Below, piece by piece: positions 40,280-48,212 of a stretch of 64,000 bases of DNA; positions within the stretch are counted from its first letter, which is position 1, and the number at the start of each line of letters is the position of its first letter. The stretch lies in the NCBI RefSeq assembly GCF_000371785.1, contig NZ_AQUI01000002.1:310001-374000 (forward strand), written 5' to 3'. The notes under the pieces are model-generated. The model was not told where the DNA came from and did not search any database. It saw only the letters and a program-made list of their open reading frames with translations. Position numbers and translations under genes: made by a program. This DNA comes from Actinopolyspora halophila DSM 43834 (GTDB taxonomy: Bacteria > Actinomycetota > Actinomycetes > Mycobacteriales > Pseudonocardiaceae).

Positions 40280-40984
40280 ATGATCGAAACCAGGACCGAC
40301 ACCATCGCGCTCACCGACGGAACTCAACTCCGACTGACCGTCGCCGAACCGGAGAACGTAGTACGTGGTGGGCTCGTGGTCCTGCACGAGGACGAAGGGG
40401 TGACCGAGCGGATAAGGATAATCCTGGCCGCCCTCGCGGAGGAGGGTTGGCTCACGGTGGCCCCGCATCTCTACCACGGGAACGGGGCCGCGGAGCCCGA
40501 TTCGGACGCCGAGGAACCGTGGGTGGCCGAGCGGGTGCGGGGGCTTTCCGGGGATTCCTTGTTGGCCGATACCGACGCGGCCTTCGTCTGGTTGGCGGAT
40601 CGGGGGGTTTCCGGTGATCGCCAGGGAATCATGGGGTTCGACATCGGCGGTACGGCGGCTCTGGTCGTCGCGGCGAGCAGGAGGCTCGGTGCTGCCGTGA
40701 CCGTGGGTGGTGGCGGGATCGTCACTCCGCTCTCCGCTGGGCTGCCGCCGCTGGTCGAGGTCGCGGAGGAGGTCAGCTGCCCGTGGCTGGGGATGTACGG
40801 CGAGATGGACTCGCACATCCCTCCGGAGGAGATCGACAAGCTCCGTTCGGCCGCCTCGGGGGCCGGTGCGATCACCGATGTGGTGCGTTACTCGAGAGCG
40901 GACCACCGCTTCGACACCGCCCCCGATTCGGCGGAGGAGGCCTGGCGCCGGGCGCGCAACTGGTTCGACCTGCACCTGAGGTGA
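40280..40984 (+). CDS. Dienelactone-hydrolase-family protein with Asp at the nucleophile position
   Basis: A 234-residue alpha/beta hydrolase with LVVLHEDEGVTERIR (normally HEIFG...) and the nucleophile elbow IMGFDIGGTAAL. In dienelactone hydrolases this elbow carries Cys (GFCxGG); here residue 121 is Asp (codon 40640-40642). The acid in GMYGEMDSHIP (Asp177) and the His in SRADHRFDT (His209) are kept. An Asp nucleophile would suit dehalogenase- or epoxide-hydrolase-like chemistry, or the protein may be catalytically altered. A divergent start region is shared with the aminotransferase gene (39982-40279), which contains a fragment resembling the dispersed repeats near 40120. Confidence 0.85.
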   Translation: MIETRTDTIALTDGTQLRLTVAEPENVVRGGLVVLHEDEGVTERIRIILAALAEEGWLTVAPHLYHGNGAAEPDSDAEEPWVAERVRGLSGDSLLADTDAAFVWLADRGVSGDRQGIMGFDIGGTAALVVAASRRLGAAVTVGGGGIVTPLSAGLPPLVEVAEEVSCPWLGMYGEMDSHIPPEEIDKLRSAASGAGAITDVVRYSRADHRFDTAPDSAEEAWRRARNWFDLHLR

Positions 40985-41143
40985 GCCTCCCGGGGCCATC
41001 CCCGCCGCACGCGGTGGTCGCCTCCCGGAGAAGCGTGATCCGCGGGATCCGCCGACCCGTCGACGGGAGTTCTCCGGCGTGAACTCCGAATTCCCGGGCG
41101 TTATCTATAGCCCAACCGGGTGTTAGTGGGTTAGGAAGCTGTT

Positions 41144-43138
41144 ATGACTTCAAGTGCCTCCGCGGACAGCACGCCCGAACTGCTCTGGCAGCCCTCGCCC
41201 GAGCGCGTGAGCGAAACCAGCATGGCTCGGTTCCGGGGGTGGTTGCGTGAGCAGCGGGAGCTCGACCTGCCCGACTACCGGTCGCTGTGGCGGTGGTCGG
41301 TCGACGATCTGGAGGGTTTCTGGTCGGCGGTGGCCGACTTCTTCGGGGTGTCCTTCTCCGACCGTGGGCGGCGCGTGTTGAACGCGGAGATCATGCCGGG
41401 AGCGGAGTGGTTCCCGGGGGCGCGGCTGAATTACGCCGAACACGCGCTGTCGGCCGGACCCGGCAAGGACGCGGACGACACGGCCGTGGTCTTCGTGCGG
41501 GAGGACGGACGTAGCGAGGAGTTCACCTTCGGTCGGCTGCGTGCCGCCGTGGCCGCGGCCAGGGCCGGTCTCGTCGAACTCGGTGTGCGGCAGGGCGACC
41601 GGGTGGCCGCTCTGGCCCCGAACAGTCCCGAGACGCTCGTGGCCTTCCTCGCGACCGCCAGTCTCGGCGCCGTCTGGTCGTCCTGTTCCCCGGATTTCGG
41701 GTTGCGTGCCGTGGCGGATCGTTTCGTCCAGATCGAGCCGAAGGTGCTGATCGCCACGAACGGTTATCTGTACGGAGGGCGTCGGTTCGACGTGACCGAG
41801 ACGGTCCGGCAGCTGGGGGACCAGCTTCCGGGGCTGGGGGCCACCGTGCTGATCGATTACCTCGACGATGCCGCGGAGCTGCCGGGGACCACGGACTGGT
41901 CCGACATGCTCGAACGACATGCCGGTGCCGAGCTCTCCTTCGAACGGCTCGCCTTCGACCACCCGCTCTGGGTGCTGTACTCCTCCGGAACCACCGGACT
42001 GCCGAAGGGGATCGTCCACGGGCACGGCGGGATGGTTCTGGAACATCTCAAGGCCGTCGGGCTGCACTGCGACCTCGGGCCGGGCGACGTGTTCCTCTGG
42101 TACACCACCACCGGCTGGATGATGTGGAACTTCCTCGTCGGCGGTTTGCTGACCGGCGCGACCGTGGTGTTGTACGACGGGAGCCCGATGTACCCGGCCA
42201 CGCACAGTCTCTGGGAGATCGTGGCACGGTACGGGGTCAACTACTTCGGCACGTCCGCGCCGTTCATCCAGACGTGCCGCAAACGCGGGCTGACCCCGGG
42301 GGCGGATTACGATCTGTCCGCGCTGCGCACCGTGGGGTCGACGGGAGCCCCGCTCACGGGGGACGGGTTCCGGTGGATCGCCGAGGCCGTCGGGCGCGAC
42401 GTGCAGATCGCGAGCGTGTCCGGGGGCACCGACCTGTGCACCGCTTTCGTGGGGGCTTCGCCCGATGTTCCGGTGTGGCTGGGCGAGATCTCCTGCCCGA
42501 TGCTCGGGGCCTCCGTGGCCGCCTACGACGAGCGGGGTGGTGAACTGCACGAGGAGGTCGGTGAGCTGGTGCTCACCAAGCCGATGCCGTGCATGCCGGT
42601 GTACTTCTGGAACGACCCCGACGGCAGCAGGATGCTGGAGGCGTACTTCGACACGTTCCCCGGTATCTGGCGCCACGGGGACTGGGTGCGTGCAACCGAG
42701 CGCGGTTCGCTGGTGATCTACGGGAGGAGCGACTCCACGCTCAATCGCGGTGGTATCCGGATGGGCACGGCCGAGTTCTACCGCGTGGTCGAGGGCTTCG
42801 ACGAGGTGCTCGACTCGTTGGTCATCGACACCTCCGGCGCGGGGGAGACGGACGGGGAGCTGCTGTGCTTCCTGGTGCTGGCCGAGGACGCGGAGCTGTC
42901 CGCGCTGATACCCCGGCTCAAGGAGGGGCTGCGCGGCGAGCTGTCCCCCAGGCACGTGCCGAACAGGTTCGTCCCGGTGGACGAGGTGCCGCACACCTTG
43001 AACGGGAAGAAGCTCGAGGTCCCGGTGAAGAAGATCCTCGCGGGAACCGCTCCCGAGAGCGCGGTGAGCATGGATGCCTTGCGCAACCCGGACTCGTTGA
43101 CCCCCTTCATCCGCATGAGCGGCGAAAAAACCGGTTGA
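41144..43138 (+). CDS. Acetoacetyl-CoA synthetase (acetoacetate--CoA ligase)
   Basis: ANL-superfamily ligase of 664 residues, the usual length for the family. It opens with ELLWQPSPERVSETSMARF, which is characteristic of acetoacetate--CoA ligases. The ATP-binding P-loop is VLYSSGTTGLPKGIVHGHGG. The adenylate motifs VSGGTDLCTAF and YGRSDSTLNRGGIRMG are intact, and the C-terminal domain carries the catalytic Lys in LNGKKLEVPVKK. It activates acetoacetate with ATP and CoA in the cytoplasm, feeding ketone-body or polyhydroxybutyrate carbon into acetyl-CoA. No operon partner is adjacent. Confidence 0.92.
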   Translation: MTSSASADSTPELLWQPSPERVSETSMARFRGWLREQRELDLPDYRSLWRWSVDDLEGFWSAVADFFGVSFSDRGRRVLNAEIMPGAEWFPGARLNYAEHALSAGPGKDADDTAVVFVREDGRSEEFTFGRLRAAVAAARAGLVELGVRQGDRVAALAPNSPETLVAFLATASLGAVWSSCSPDFGLRAVADRFVQIEPKVLIATNGYLYGGRRFDVTETVRQLGDQLPGLGATVLIDYLDDAAELPGTTDWSDMLERHAGAELSFERLAFDHPLWVLYSSGTTGLPKGIVHGHGGMVLEHLKAVGLHCDLGPGDVFLWYTTTGWMMWNFLVGGLLTGATVVLYDGSPMYPATHSLWEIVARYGVNYFGTSAPFIQTCRKRGLTPGADYDLSALRTVGSTGAPLTGDGFRWIAEAVGRDVQIASVSGGTDLCTAFVGASPDVPVWLGEISCPMLGASVAAYDERGGELHEEVGELVLTKPMPCMPVYFWNDPDGSRMLEAYFDTFPGIWRHGDWVRATERGSLVIYGRSDSTLNRGGIRMGTAEFYRVVEGFDEVLDSLVIDTSGAGETDGELLCFLVLAEDAELSALIPRLKEGLRGELSPRHVPNRFVPVDEVPHTLNGKKLEVPVKKILAGTAPESAVSMDALRNPDSLTPFIRMSGEKTG

Positions 43139-43250
43139 TCGCGAGGGCGGGCGGGTCACCGTTCGGGCCTGTGCGCGAAAGGTGACCCCCGTTGAAATCG
43201 GATCGACGGCGGTGTGTATAGTCTCCGTCAGTGGCAAACAGAAAACACCC

Positions 43251-43340
43251 GGAGGCTTCGCCTAGTCTGGTCTATGGCGCCGCACTGCTAATGCGGTAAG
43301 GGGCAACCCCCCTTCCCGGGTTCGAATCCCGGAGCCTCCG
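43251..43340 (+). tRNA. tRNA-Ser (anticodon GCU)
   Basis: The acceptor GGAGGCT pairs with AGCCTCC. The anticodon stem-loop CGCA-CTGCTAA-TGCG carries GCT. The long variable arm (GGGGCAACCCCCC) marks a serine tRNA. CCA is not encoded. Confidence 0.95.
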
Positions 43341-43379
43341 CCGGGGCTTCCACGCGAGTGGGAGTTCACAACTGAACAC

Positions 43380-43452
<73 letters not shown>

Positions 43453-43472
43453 CGTCTGGTCGAGACAGCTTG

Positions 43473-43499
43473 AAACCCCCGGTTCGCTGGGGGTTTTTT
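43473..43499 (+). terminator. Intrinsic terminator after the tRNA pair
   Basis: AAACCCCC and GGGGGTTT pair around GGTTCGCT, followed by a T run. Confidence 0.9.
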
Positions 43500-43673
43500 G
43501 CTGTTCGGGGGTGGTGGATCCGTGGGTGTCGCGGAGGCGGTTGCCAATTTGTCGCCGACTTTCCCGCGGTGCTGCCGACCGAGTCCGGTGTCGGCCGCGT
43601 GACCCCGTCGTCGTCGACGCGGCGGATCGCGTCGACGACAACGCGGTGGGGTCGTGGTGTTGTTCGTACCCGT

Positions 43674-44801
43674 TCAGTTCGGCAGCGTCGTGGTCGGAGT
43701 TTCGGGGCAGTCGATCCACAACTCGTGCGTGCCGTCCCGGTGAGCCGTGATTCCGTATCGATCGATGCCGGGCCGGTTCGCCCGCTGCCACGAGGTCAGC
43801 ACCGGCTCCAGCTCGTCCCACAACCGCCGGGGGCCCGACTGGTGGACCCGCTGGTTGGCCGGTTCGACGCGAGCCCACGAACCGGACGTGGGGTGGACCC
43901 AGTGCCAGGTGGTGACCTGCTCGTCCTCGGCGGTGCATACGAGTCGGCTCCGGGCGGCGGTCAGTGACGTGAACAGCGACATCGTGGAGAAGTCGATCGC
44001 GGCCGGTACGGCTGCCGGGCGAGTGGTGTCCGCGGCCCCGGTGGTTTCGGCCACCACGCGGTCGGTTGGCCACTGGGCGGGTTCGGAGGGAGAGCGCAGC
44101 GGCATGAATCCGGCCCAGTCGAGGAACCGGCCGGACACACTGCCGGAGCGGGTGCGCCGCAGCAGCGCGATCCCTCTGGACAGGTTGACCAGGATCGCCC
44201 CGTTGGTGGAGAGCTGATCGAGCCACGCGGTCGGCACCCGGTCCACTCCGCAGGTCGCGATGATCCGGTTGAACGGTGCCTGTTCGACAAGACCGTCAGC
44301 ACCGTCGCCACACAGCACGGTCGGGGCGTATCCGGCGGCGTCCAGTGCGGTACGGGCGTTGCCGATCAGCTCGGGGCTCACGTCGATGGTGGCGACGTGC
44401 GAGCTGCCCACGACTTCGCACAGCAGGGCTGTGCTGTAGCCGGTTCCGGTTCCGACCTCGAGCACTCGGTCGGACGGGTCGAGATCCAGTGCGTCCAGCA
44501 TCGTTGCCATCAGGCTCGGTTCCGTTGAGGAGCTGGTGCCGATTCCGGTCTCGTCGAACCGGGTGATCAGCGTGTCGTCGCTGTAGGCGGCAGACAACGC
44601 GGCGGCGCGCTGTGTCGGATCGGTGGTGTCGTAGCTGGTGTAGCTCCCGGTGGGCGGGTGGAACAGGGTGAACTGGGGTGCGAACAGGTGGCGCGGCACC
44701 GCTCGGAAGGCGGCGCGCCACGTGGTCCGCAGGTTCAGTCTCTCGGTCAGGTGATCGGCGAGCGCGCCACGGTACCGGGCGGTGTCGTCGGTGGAGGTCA
44801 T
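43674..44801 (-). CDS. tgmC: PIMT-like methyltransferase of an ATP-grasp RiPP system
   Basis: A 375-residue SAM methyltransferase related to protein-L-isoaspartate O-methyltransferase. Visible parts are an N-terminal RYRGALADHLTERL, the PIMT-type substrate/SAM loop SSSTEPSLMATML (residues 90-102), SAM motif I VLEVGTGTGYSTALL (113-127), and a C-terminal domain longer than in housekeeping PIMT. This is the layout of methyltransferases paired with graspetide ligases. In fuscimiditide-type systems the enzyme methylates an Asp of the cyclised peptide, which then forms an aspartimide. The start overlaps the ligase stop by four bases, so it is the last gene of the operon. Confidence 0.9.
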   Translation of the reverse strand: MTSTDDTARYRGALADHLTERLNLRTTWRAAFRAVPRHLFAPQFTLFHPPTGSYTSYDTTDPTQRAAALSAAYSDDTLITRFDETGIGTSSSTEPSLMATMLDALDLDPSDRVLEVGTGTGYSTALLCEVVGSSHVATIDVSPELIGNARTALDAAGYAPTVLCGDGADGLVEQAPFNRIIATCGVDRVPTAWLDQLSTNGAILVNLSRGIALLRRTRSGSVSGRFLDWAGFMPLRSPSEPAQWPTDRVVAETTGAADTTRPAAVPAAIDFSTMSLFTSLTAARSRLVCTAEDEQVTTWHWVHPTSGSWARVEPANQRVHQSGPRRLWDELEPVLTSWQRANRPGIDRYGITAHRDGTHELWIDCPETPTTTLPN

Positions 44802-45763
44802 GTTGTCTCCGGCTCGGTGAGTTCATCGGCCAGGGCTCGGGTGATCGGTTCGCGGAGTTGTTCGATCCAGGCCCACTGGCCGTTCGGGTTGAGGTCGCCG
44901 ATGAAGTGCCAGCGGTCGTCGTGATCGACCACGAAGTCGGGGGAGGCGGACACCAGACCCAGCCGGGCCATGAGCGCACGCAGTCCCGCGCTGACGGTGC
45001 TGGGCACTTCGATCGGGGTGATGCTGAGCTCGTCGTGGCAGTCCCGCCAGTCCACCGTGCCCGCTCCGGGCGGGATCTCCAACCGCGCGGCGAACACGAG
45101 ATTGCCGACCACGGTGCAGCGCACCGCATAGGCGCATTCGACCCGCCGCTGGAACAGATGCGTGGTGCGCGCGACTCCCTCGGTGATCTCGTTCGCGGTC
45201 ACGGTGGTGGCCCGCAGCGCCACGCGGTGACCGTTCTCGCTTCCCGGTCCCCCACCCAACGGTTTGTAGATCACGGATTTGCCCGCGCAGAATTCCCGAG
45301 CGCGTTCGGGGTCGTTGGTCAGCAGTGATTCGGGAACGTCGAGTCCGCATGTCACCGCCGTTTGGAGCTGTGCGGGTTTCTGACTGGCGAGTGCCGCCGC
45401 GTCTGGGCGGTTGATCCACCGGGCCGGGAGCGCAGCGAGCAGACCGCCGAGACCCGTATGAGCCTCGGCGGCTACCCAGTCGCGTTCCGTTGCGGTCAGC
45501 TTGGGATGTGGCGCGGCTGGTGCCGGTTTGCGGTACCACACACCGCGTACTGCTGAAAGGTCCACATCCCGGTGTGTTCCGCGCAGCGCTCCGGTCCAGC
45601 GGTTCCGGCCGGGCACGAGATACGCGGCCTGGCTCATCCGTTCCGGAAAGTCGGACAGGTCGAACCGGGCCACGCCGATGCCGCGCTCGTGCAGTTCGTT
45701 CACCACCAAGTCGGCGGTGATGTCCTGATCGCGGGTGATGACAACAACGGAAGGCGCTGACAT
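44798..45763 (-). CDS. tgmB: ATP-grasp ribosomal peptide maturase (graspetide ligase)
   Basis: A 321-residue ATP-grasp ligase that should join Asp/Glu side chains to Ser/Thr or Lys side chains of the precursor, using ATP through an acyl-phosphate. Motifs: VVVITRDQDITADLVVNELHERG at the N-terminus, GVWYRKPAP, the nucleotide-binding VIYKPLGGG, and FIGDLNPNGQWAWIEQL, which carries the metal-binding Asp and Asn near the C-terminus. It starts one base after the precursor stop and overlaps the methyltransferase gene. The family match is to the SAV_5884-type maturases of Streptomyces. Confidence 0.93.
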   Translation of the reverse strand: MSAPSVVVITRDQDITADLVVNELHERGIGVARFDLSDFPERMSQAAYLVPGRNRWTGALRGTHRDVDLSAVRGVWYRKPAPAAPHPKLTATERDWVAAEAHTGLGGLLAALPARWINRPDAAALASQKPAQLQTAVTCGLDVPESLLTNDPERAREFCAGKSVIYKPLGGGPGSENGHRVALRATTVTANEITEGVARTTHLFQRRVECAYAVRCTVVGNLVFAARLEIPPGAGTVDWRDCHDELSITPIEVPSTVSAGLRALMARLGLVSASPDFVVDHDDRWHFIGDLNPNGQWAWIEQLREPITRALADELTEPETT

Positions 45764-45764
45764 G

Positions 45765-46052
45765 TCAGTCCCTGTCCACGAACCACTGCATGTCGTACCG
45801 GGTGTCGGTGTGCGTGGTCATCCGCGGTGACAGCGGGTCCGCCACGACCGGATCACCTTCGGAATCCACATTGATTTGTCGTTCGGAGTCGTAGGTCAGG
45901 CCGCTCAGGTCGGTCATCGCTTCCCCGTCGGCCAGGGCGGTACCACGGGTCAGTCCGAAGGGACGCAGTGCTGTGCCGCTGGGCACGTCCGTGGACAGGT
46001 CTTCCGCTGGTGTGCGGGAGGGGAACAGGTTGGTTTCGGGAACGCCGGTCAC
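45765..46052 (-). CDS. tgmA: Graspetide-type RiPP precursor peptide
   Basis: GTG 46052 is preceded by GGAAAGGAATTCACT, a good ribosome site, and gives 95 residues. The frame stays open 288 bases upstream, but that part is Arg/Pro-rich and lacks a site. Residues 1-46 form the leader with the recognition-type motif RPFGLTRG (30-37). The core, from about 47, contains LTYDSERQINVDSEGDPV (52-69), the family YDxxxQ pattern, and a second acidic/hydroxyl segment PRMTTHTDTRYDMQWFVDRD (76-95). Asp, Glu, Thr and Ser supply donors and acceptors for side-chain crosslinks; the only Lys-like acceptors (Lys) are absent, so esters rather than amides are expected. The gene abuts the ligase. Confidence 0.86.
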   Translation of the reverse strand: MTGVPETNLFPSRTPAEDLSTDVPSGTALRPFGLTRGTALADGEAMTDLSGLTYDSERQINVDSEGDPVVADPLSPRMTTHTDTRYDMQWFVDRD

Positions 46053-46336
46053 AGTGAATTCCTTTCCGTGTTTCCTCTTCTCAGCACCCGGATCGGCTCG
46101 GGCCGAACCGGGTGGGCTCGGGCCACGACTCCGTGCCGGGGACTGCAGGGCGCGCAACCCCTTCAGCACTCGGGCGAGCAGTACCGGGGTCGGCTCGGCG
46201 CGCCGCGGTCGACCCGGCCGCCTGCTCTCGTGTGGGCCGGTTGTCGGCAGTGTTCCGGTGAAGGCGAGCCGGTGGCCGGGCAGTCGGCACGGGCGGAACC
46301 GGTGTCGTCCGAGGTAGGGGCGGGGCCGGTGGGCGC

Positions 46337-46564
46337 TCACCGTTCGGCCTCCACGATCGCCGGGTGTGCGTTCTCGGCCGTTGTGAGCTCGCCCGATTCG
46401 TCCGAGTACTCACGCAGTGCGGCGGCGAGTTCGTCGAGTGCTTCGGCCAGGGCGTGCCGGTCAGTGGCCGGAGGCTGCTTGCCGCCGAGTTCGTAGGCGG
46501 CTTCGTCGAGCATCCATTGAGCTCGGCGCAGCAGTGTCGCCAGCTGCGTGTGCGGTTGGCTCAT
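46337..46564 (-). CDS. Small helical protein of the RiPP cluster
   Basis: Seventy-five residues, unrecognised. It is predicted to be two helices (HTQLATLLRRAQWMLDEAAYEL and DRHALAEALDELAAALREY) with an acidic C-terminus. There is no signal peptide. The start overlaps the stop of the 74-residue gene by four bases, so both are coupled. A similar short helical protein is often seen near XRE regulators in actinomycete peptide clusters; a role in regulation or precursor handling is only a guess. Confidence 0.75.
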   Translation of the reverse strand: MSQPHTQLATLLRRAQWMLDEAAYELGGKQPPATDRHALAEALDELAAALREYSDESGELTTAENAHPAIVEAER

Positions 46565-46785
46565 CGGGTCTCACCGCCTCGGGTGAGCCGGTCGAGCAGC
46601 GTGGTCAGCGCGTCGCGCAATTCGCGAGCCTGCTCGGGCGTCCACACCGTCCGGTGGAACACCGTGGGTGTGTCGATCCGGAGCTGCTTGCCCGAGCGGT
46701 GCAGCACGAACGATTCCCGTCCGCCGGATTCCAGGGTCGTGCAGCGGACCTTGATGTGGTCGGTTTCAGTGGATCTCGTGACCAT
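46561..46785 (-). CDS. Small beta-helix protein of the RiPP cluster
   Basis: Seventy-four residues, unrecognised. The N-terminal half reads as a strand pair (IKVRCTTLESG and SFVLHRSGKQLRIDT), followed by FHRTVWTPEQARELRDALTTLL, a motif common at the end of small actinomycete proteins linked to XRE regulators. It follows the regulator gene by 81 bases and overlaps the next small gene, so it may be the first gene of the biosynthetic operon. Confidence 0.72.
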   Translation of the reverse strand: MVTRSTETDHIKVRCTTLESGGRESFVLHRSGKQLRIDTPTVFHRTVWTPEQARELRDALTTLLDRLTRGGETR

Positions 46786-46843
46786 GCCCGAAGCATCGGC
46801 CGGACAGTGCTGTGACGTGCAGGGGTTGCGCCATGCGTTTCCG

Positions 46844-46853
46844 TATGCGCATA
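46844..46853. promoter_or_regulatory. TATGCGCATA palindrome in front of the small RiPP genes
   Basis: A perfect 10-bp palindrome inside the 81-base gap between the regulator stop and the 74-residue gene. It sits where a promoter or operator for the downstream genes would be. Binding by the XRE protein is inferred only. Confidence 0.35.
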
Positions 46854-46866
46854 ACGTGCGGGTAGG

Positions 46867-47853
46867 TTATCGGCGCTGTTCGGCCAGGGCGAAGGCTTGT
46901 CGGTACTCGAATGTCCATTCCCCGGCGCGCTGGTCCGTGGGTAGCCCGTCCAGGCCGGCGCCGAGGTGATCGGCTGCTGCGGCGTAGTCGTTCAAGGACA
47001 GGTGGGCCAGACCGAAGTTGAGTCGATGGAACGTCGGAGTCAGCCAGTAGGCAGTCTGGGGAGGTTCGTCCCGGGCTGCGGTGTCGATCATCTTTCCTGC
47101 CGTGTCCAACAGGCGAAGCGCGCTGTCGACCTGGTCGAGTTCGGCGTAGCCCTGCGCGGCTTGGGCGGCGGCTCCGACCTGCTGTGCGAGGTGGGCGCCC
47201 GGGGTGTGGTGTTCGGCCAGAAACCACCGCACGATTCCCCGTGAGTTCCCTCGCTGCCTGGCCAGATACCCCTTGAAGTTCGCCGCTTGGGCGGCCAGAA
47301 CTCCGTTTCCGATCTCGTCTGCGACCCGTTCGGCGTCATCGAGCAGCCGCACGGCGTCCCGATCTCGGCGTGCCTCGGCGTGTAGCCATCCGGCGAACTG
47401 CACGTACTCCGCCCCGACGTCGGCCAGGGCGCGCTGGTGGGGACCGCCTGCCTGGCGTAGCAACCCGGTCACGGTGTCCACCTGCGCCATGACAGTCGGA
47501 ATCAGCGGTTCCGGGCCGAGCGTGTCGTCCAGCCTGCGCTGGGCGGCCAACACCTCCGCGAGCGCGGTCACGGTCGCTGCGTCGATCCGGTGCGGCTGCT
47601 CCAATCCCCGGGCGAGCCGCTGCTGATCGTCCGGCGTGAGCAACCCGTTGGTCGGATCCGCCAGCGTGGCCAACTCTCGGTCCGAACCGAGCAGCTCGTC
47701 CAAGCGACGTGCCATCGACACGTCAACCGCCTGTCGGTCGGACTCGTACCGCGACAGCGAGGACTGACTGATATGCGCCTGCCTGGCCAGCTGCGGCTGG
47801 GAGAATCCCGCCAACGCACGCAACCGGCGCAACGCTTGCCCGAACGTCTCCAC
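46867..47853 (-). CDS. XRE-family regulator with TPR-like C-terminal domain
   Basis: A 328-residue protein. Residues 1-60 are a lambda-repressor-type helix-turn-helix (LRALAGFSQPQLARQAHISQSSLSRYE, in which the recognition helix follows SQSS). Residues about 110-328 form helical TPR-like repeats (EYVQFAGWLHAEARRD, ANFKGYLARQRGN, HRLNFGLAHLSLNDYAAA), as in large actinomycete cytoplasmic regulators of quorum or peptide response. It is first in the same-strand run leading to the precursor, ligase and methyltransferase, so it probably controls them; a bound peptide or small molecule could be the signal. Confidence 0.88.
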   Translation of the reverse strand: METFGQALRRLRALAGFSQPQLARQAHISQSSLSRYESDRQAVDVSMARRLDELLGSDRELATLADPTNGLLTPDDQQRLARGLEQPHRIDAATVTALAEVLAAQRRLDDTLGPEPLIPTVMAQVDTVTGLLRQAGGPHQRALADVGAEYVQFAGWLHAEARRDRDAVRLLDDAERVADEIGNGVLAAQAANFKGYLARQRGNSRGIVRWFLAEHHTPGAHLAQQVGAAAQAAQGYAELDQVDSALRLLDTAGKMIDTAARDEPPQTAYWLTPTFHRLNFGLAHLSLNDYAAAADHLGAGLDGLPTDQRAGEWTFEYRQAFALAEQRR

Positions 47854-48035
47854 GGTGCACCTCTTCGCCGTGCCCCTTCACCGCCCTACGGCGTTCCGCA
47901 GGGCAACCGCGGAGAAGAGACGCCCACCACACTACCGAGCACGCGATCAGGTGACGAGGCTTCGGGAGCTACTCGCCAACGCCCACCAGGGCGGCCCGTT
48001 AGCAGCGAGCGGGCCGCGGACTCGCGGCAGATCGA

Positions 48036-48125
48036 TGAGAAACCCCGCGTGCGCGGGGCCTACGCGAGGCACGTCGCTCGACCAGCGGCTACGGGCGGTC
48101 CATCCCCGCGTGTGCGGGGCCTGCC
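48036..48125 (-). CRISPR. Two-repeat type I-E-like CRISPR relic
   Basis: Two 29-base units centred on CCCCGCGTGYGCGGGGCC (core starts 48043 and 48104) are exactly 61 bases apart, the period of type I-E arrays (29 + 32). On the minus strand the first unit reads GCCCCGCACACGCGGGGATG and continues GACCG, close to actinobacterial I-E repeats. The second matches in the hairpin but degenerates after CGCGGGG, as terminal repeats do. No third unit at plus or minus 61 bases and no cas genes are present. The rest of the gap 47854-48212 shows nothing else. Confidence 0.5.
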
Positions 48126-48212
48126 CCTTGTTGTCCTGCGGTTTCGCTGTCGCGTTGTTCGGTTGTGACCTTCGGTGCCAGCGGTGTGGATCCTAGCCTC
48201 CACCGGCCCCGG

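Noticed and set aside
45765-46340. Reading the RiPP precursor as a 191-residue protein
   Set aside because: The upstream 96 codons are Arg/Pro-rich and have no ribosome site; GTG 46052 has a clear one and gives a typical leader.
47854-48212. A functional CRISPR-Cas locus
   Set aside because: Only two repeats, one degenerate, and no cas genes; kept as a relic only.
43453-48212. Integrated phage or plasmid at tRNA-Arg
   Set aside because: No integrase, transposase or duplicated tRNA 3' end is visible.
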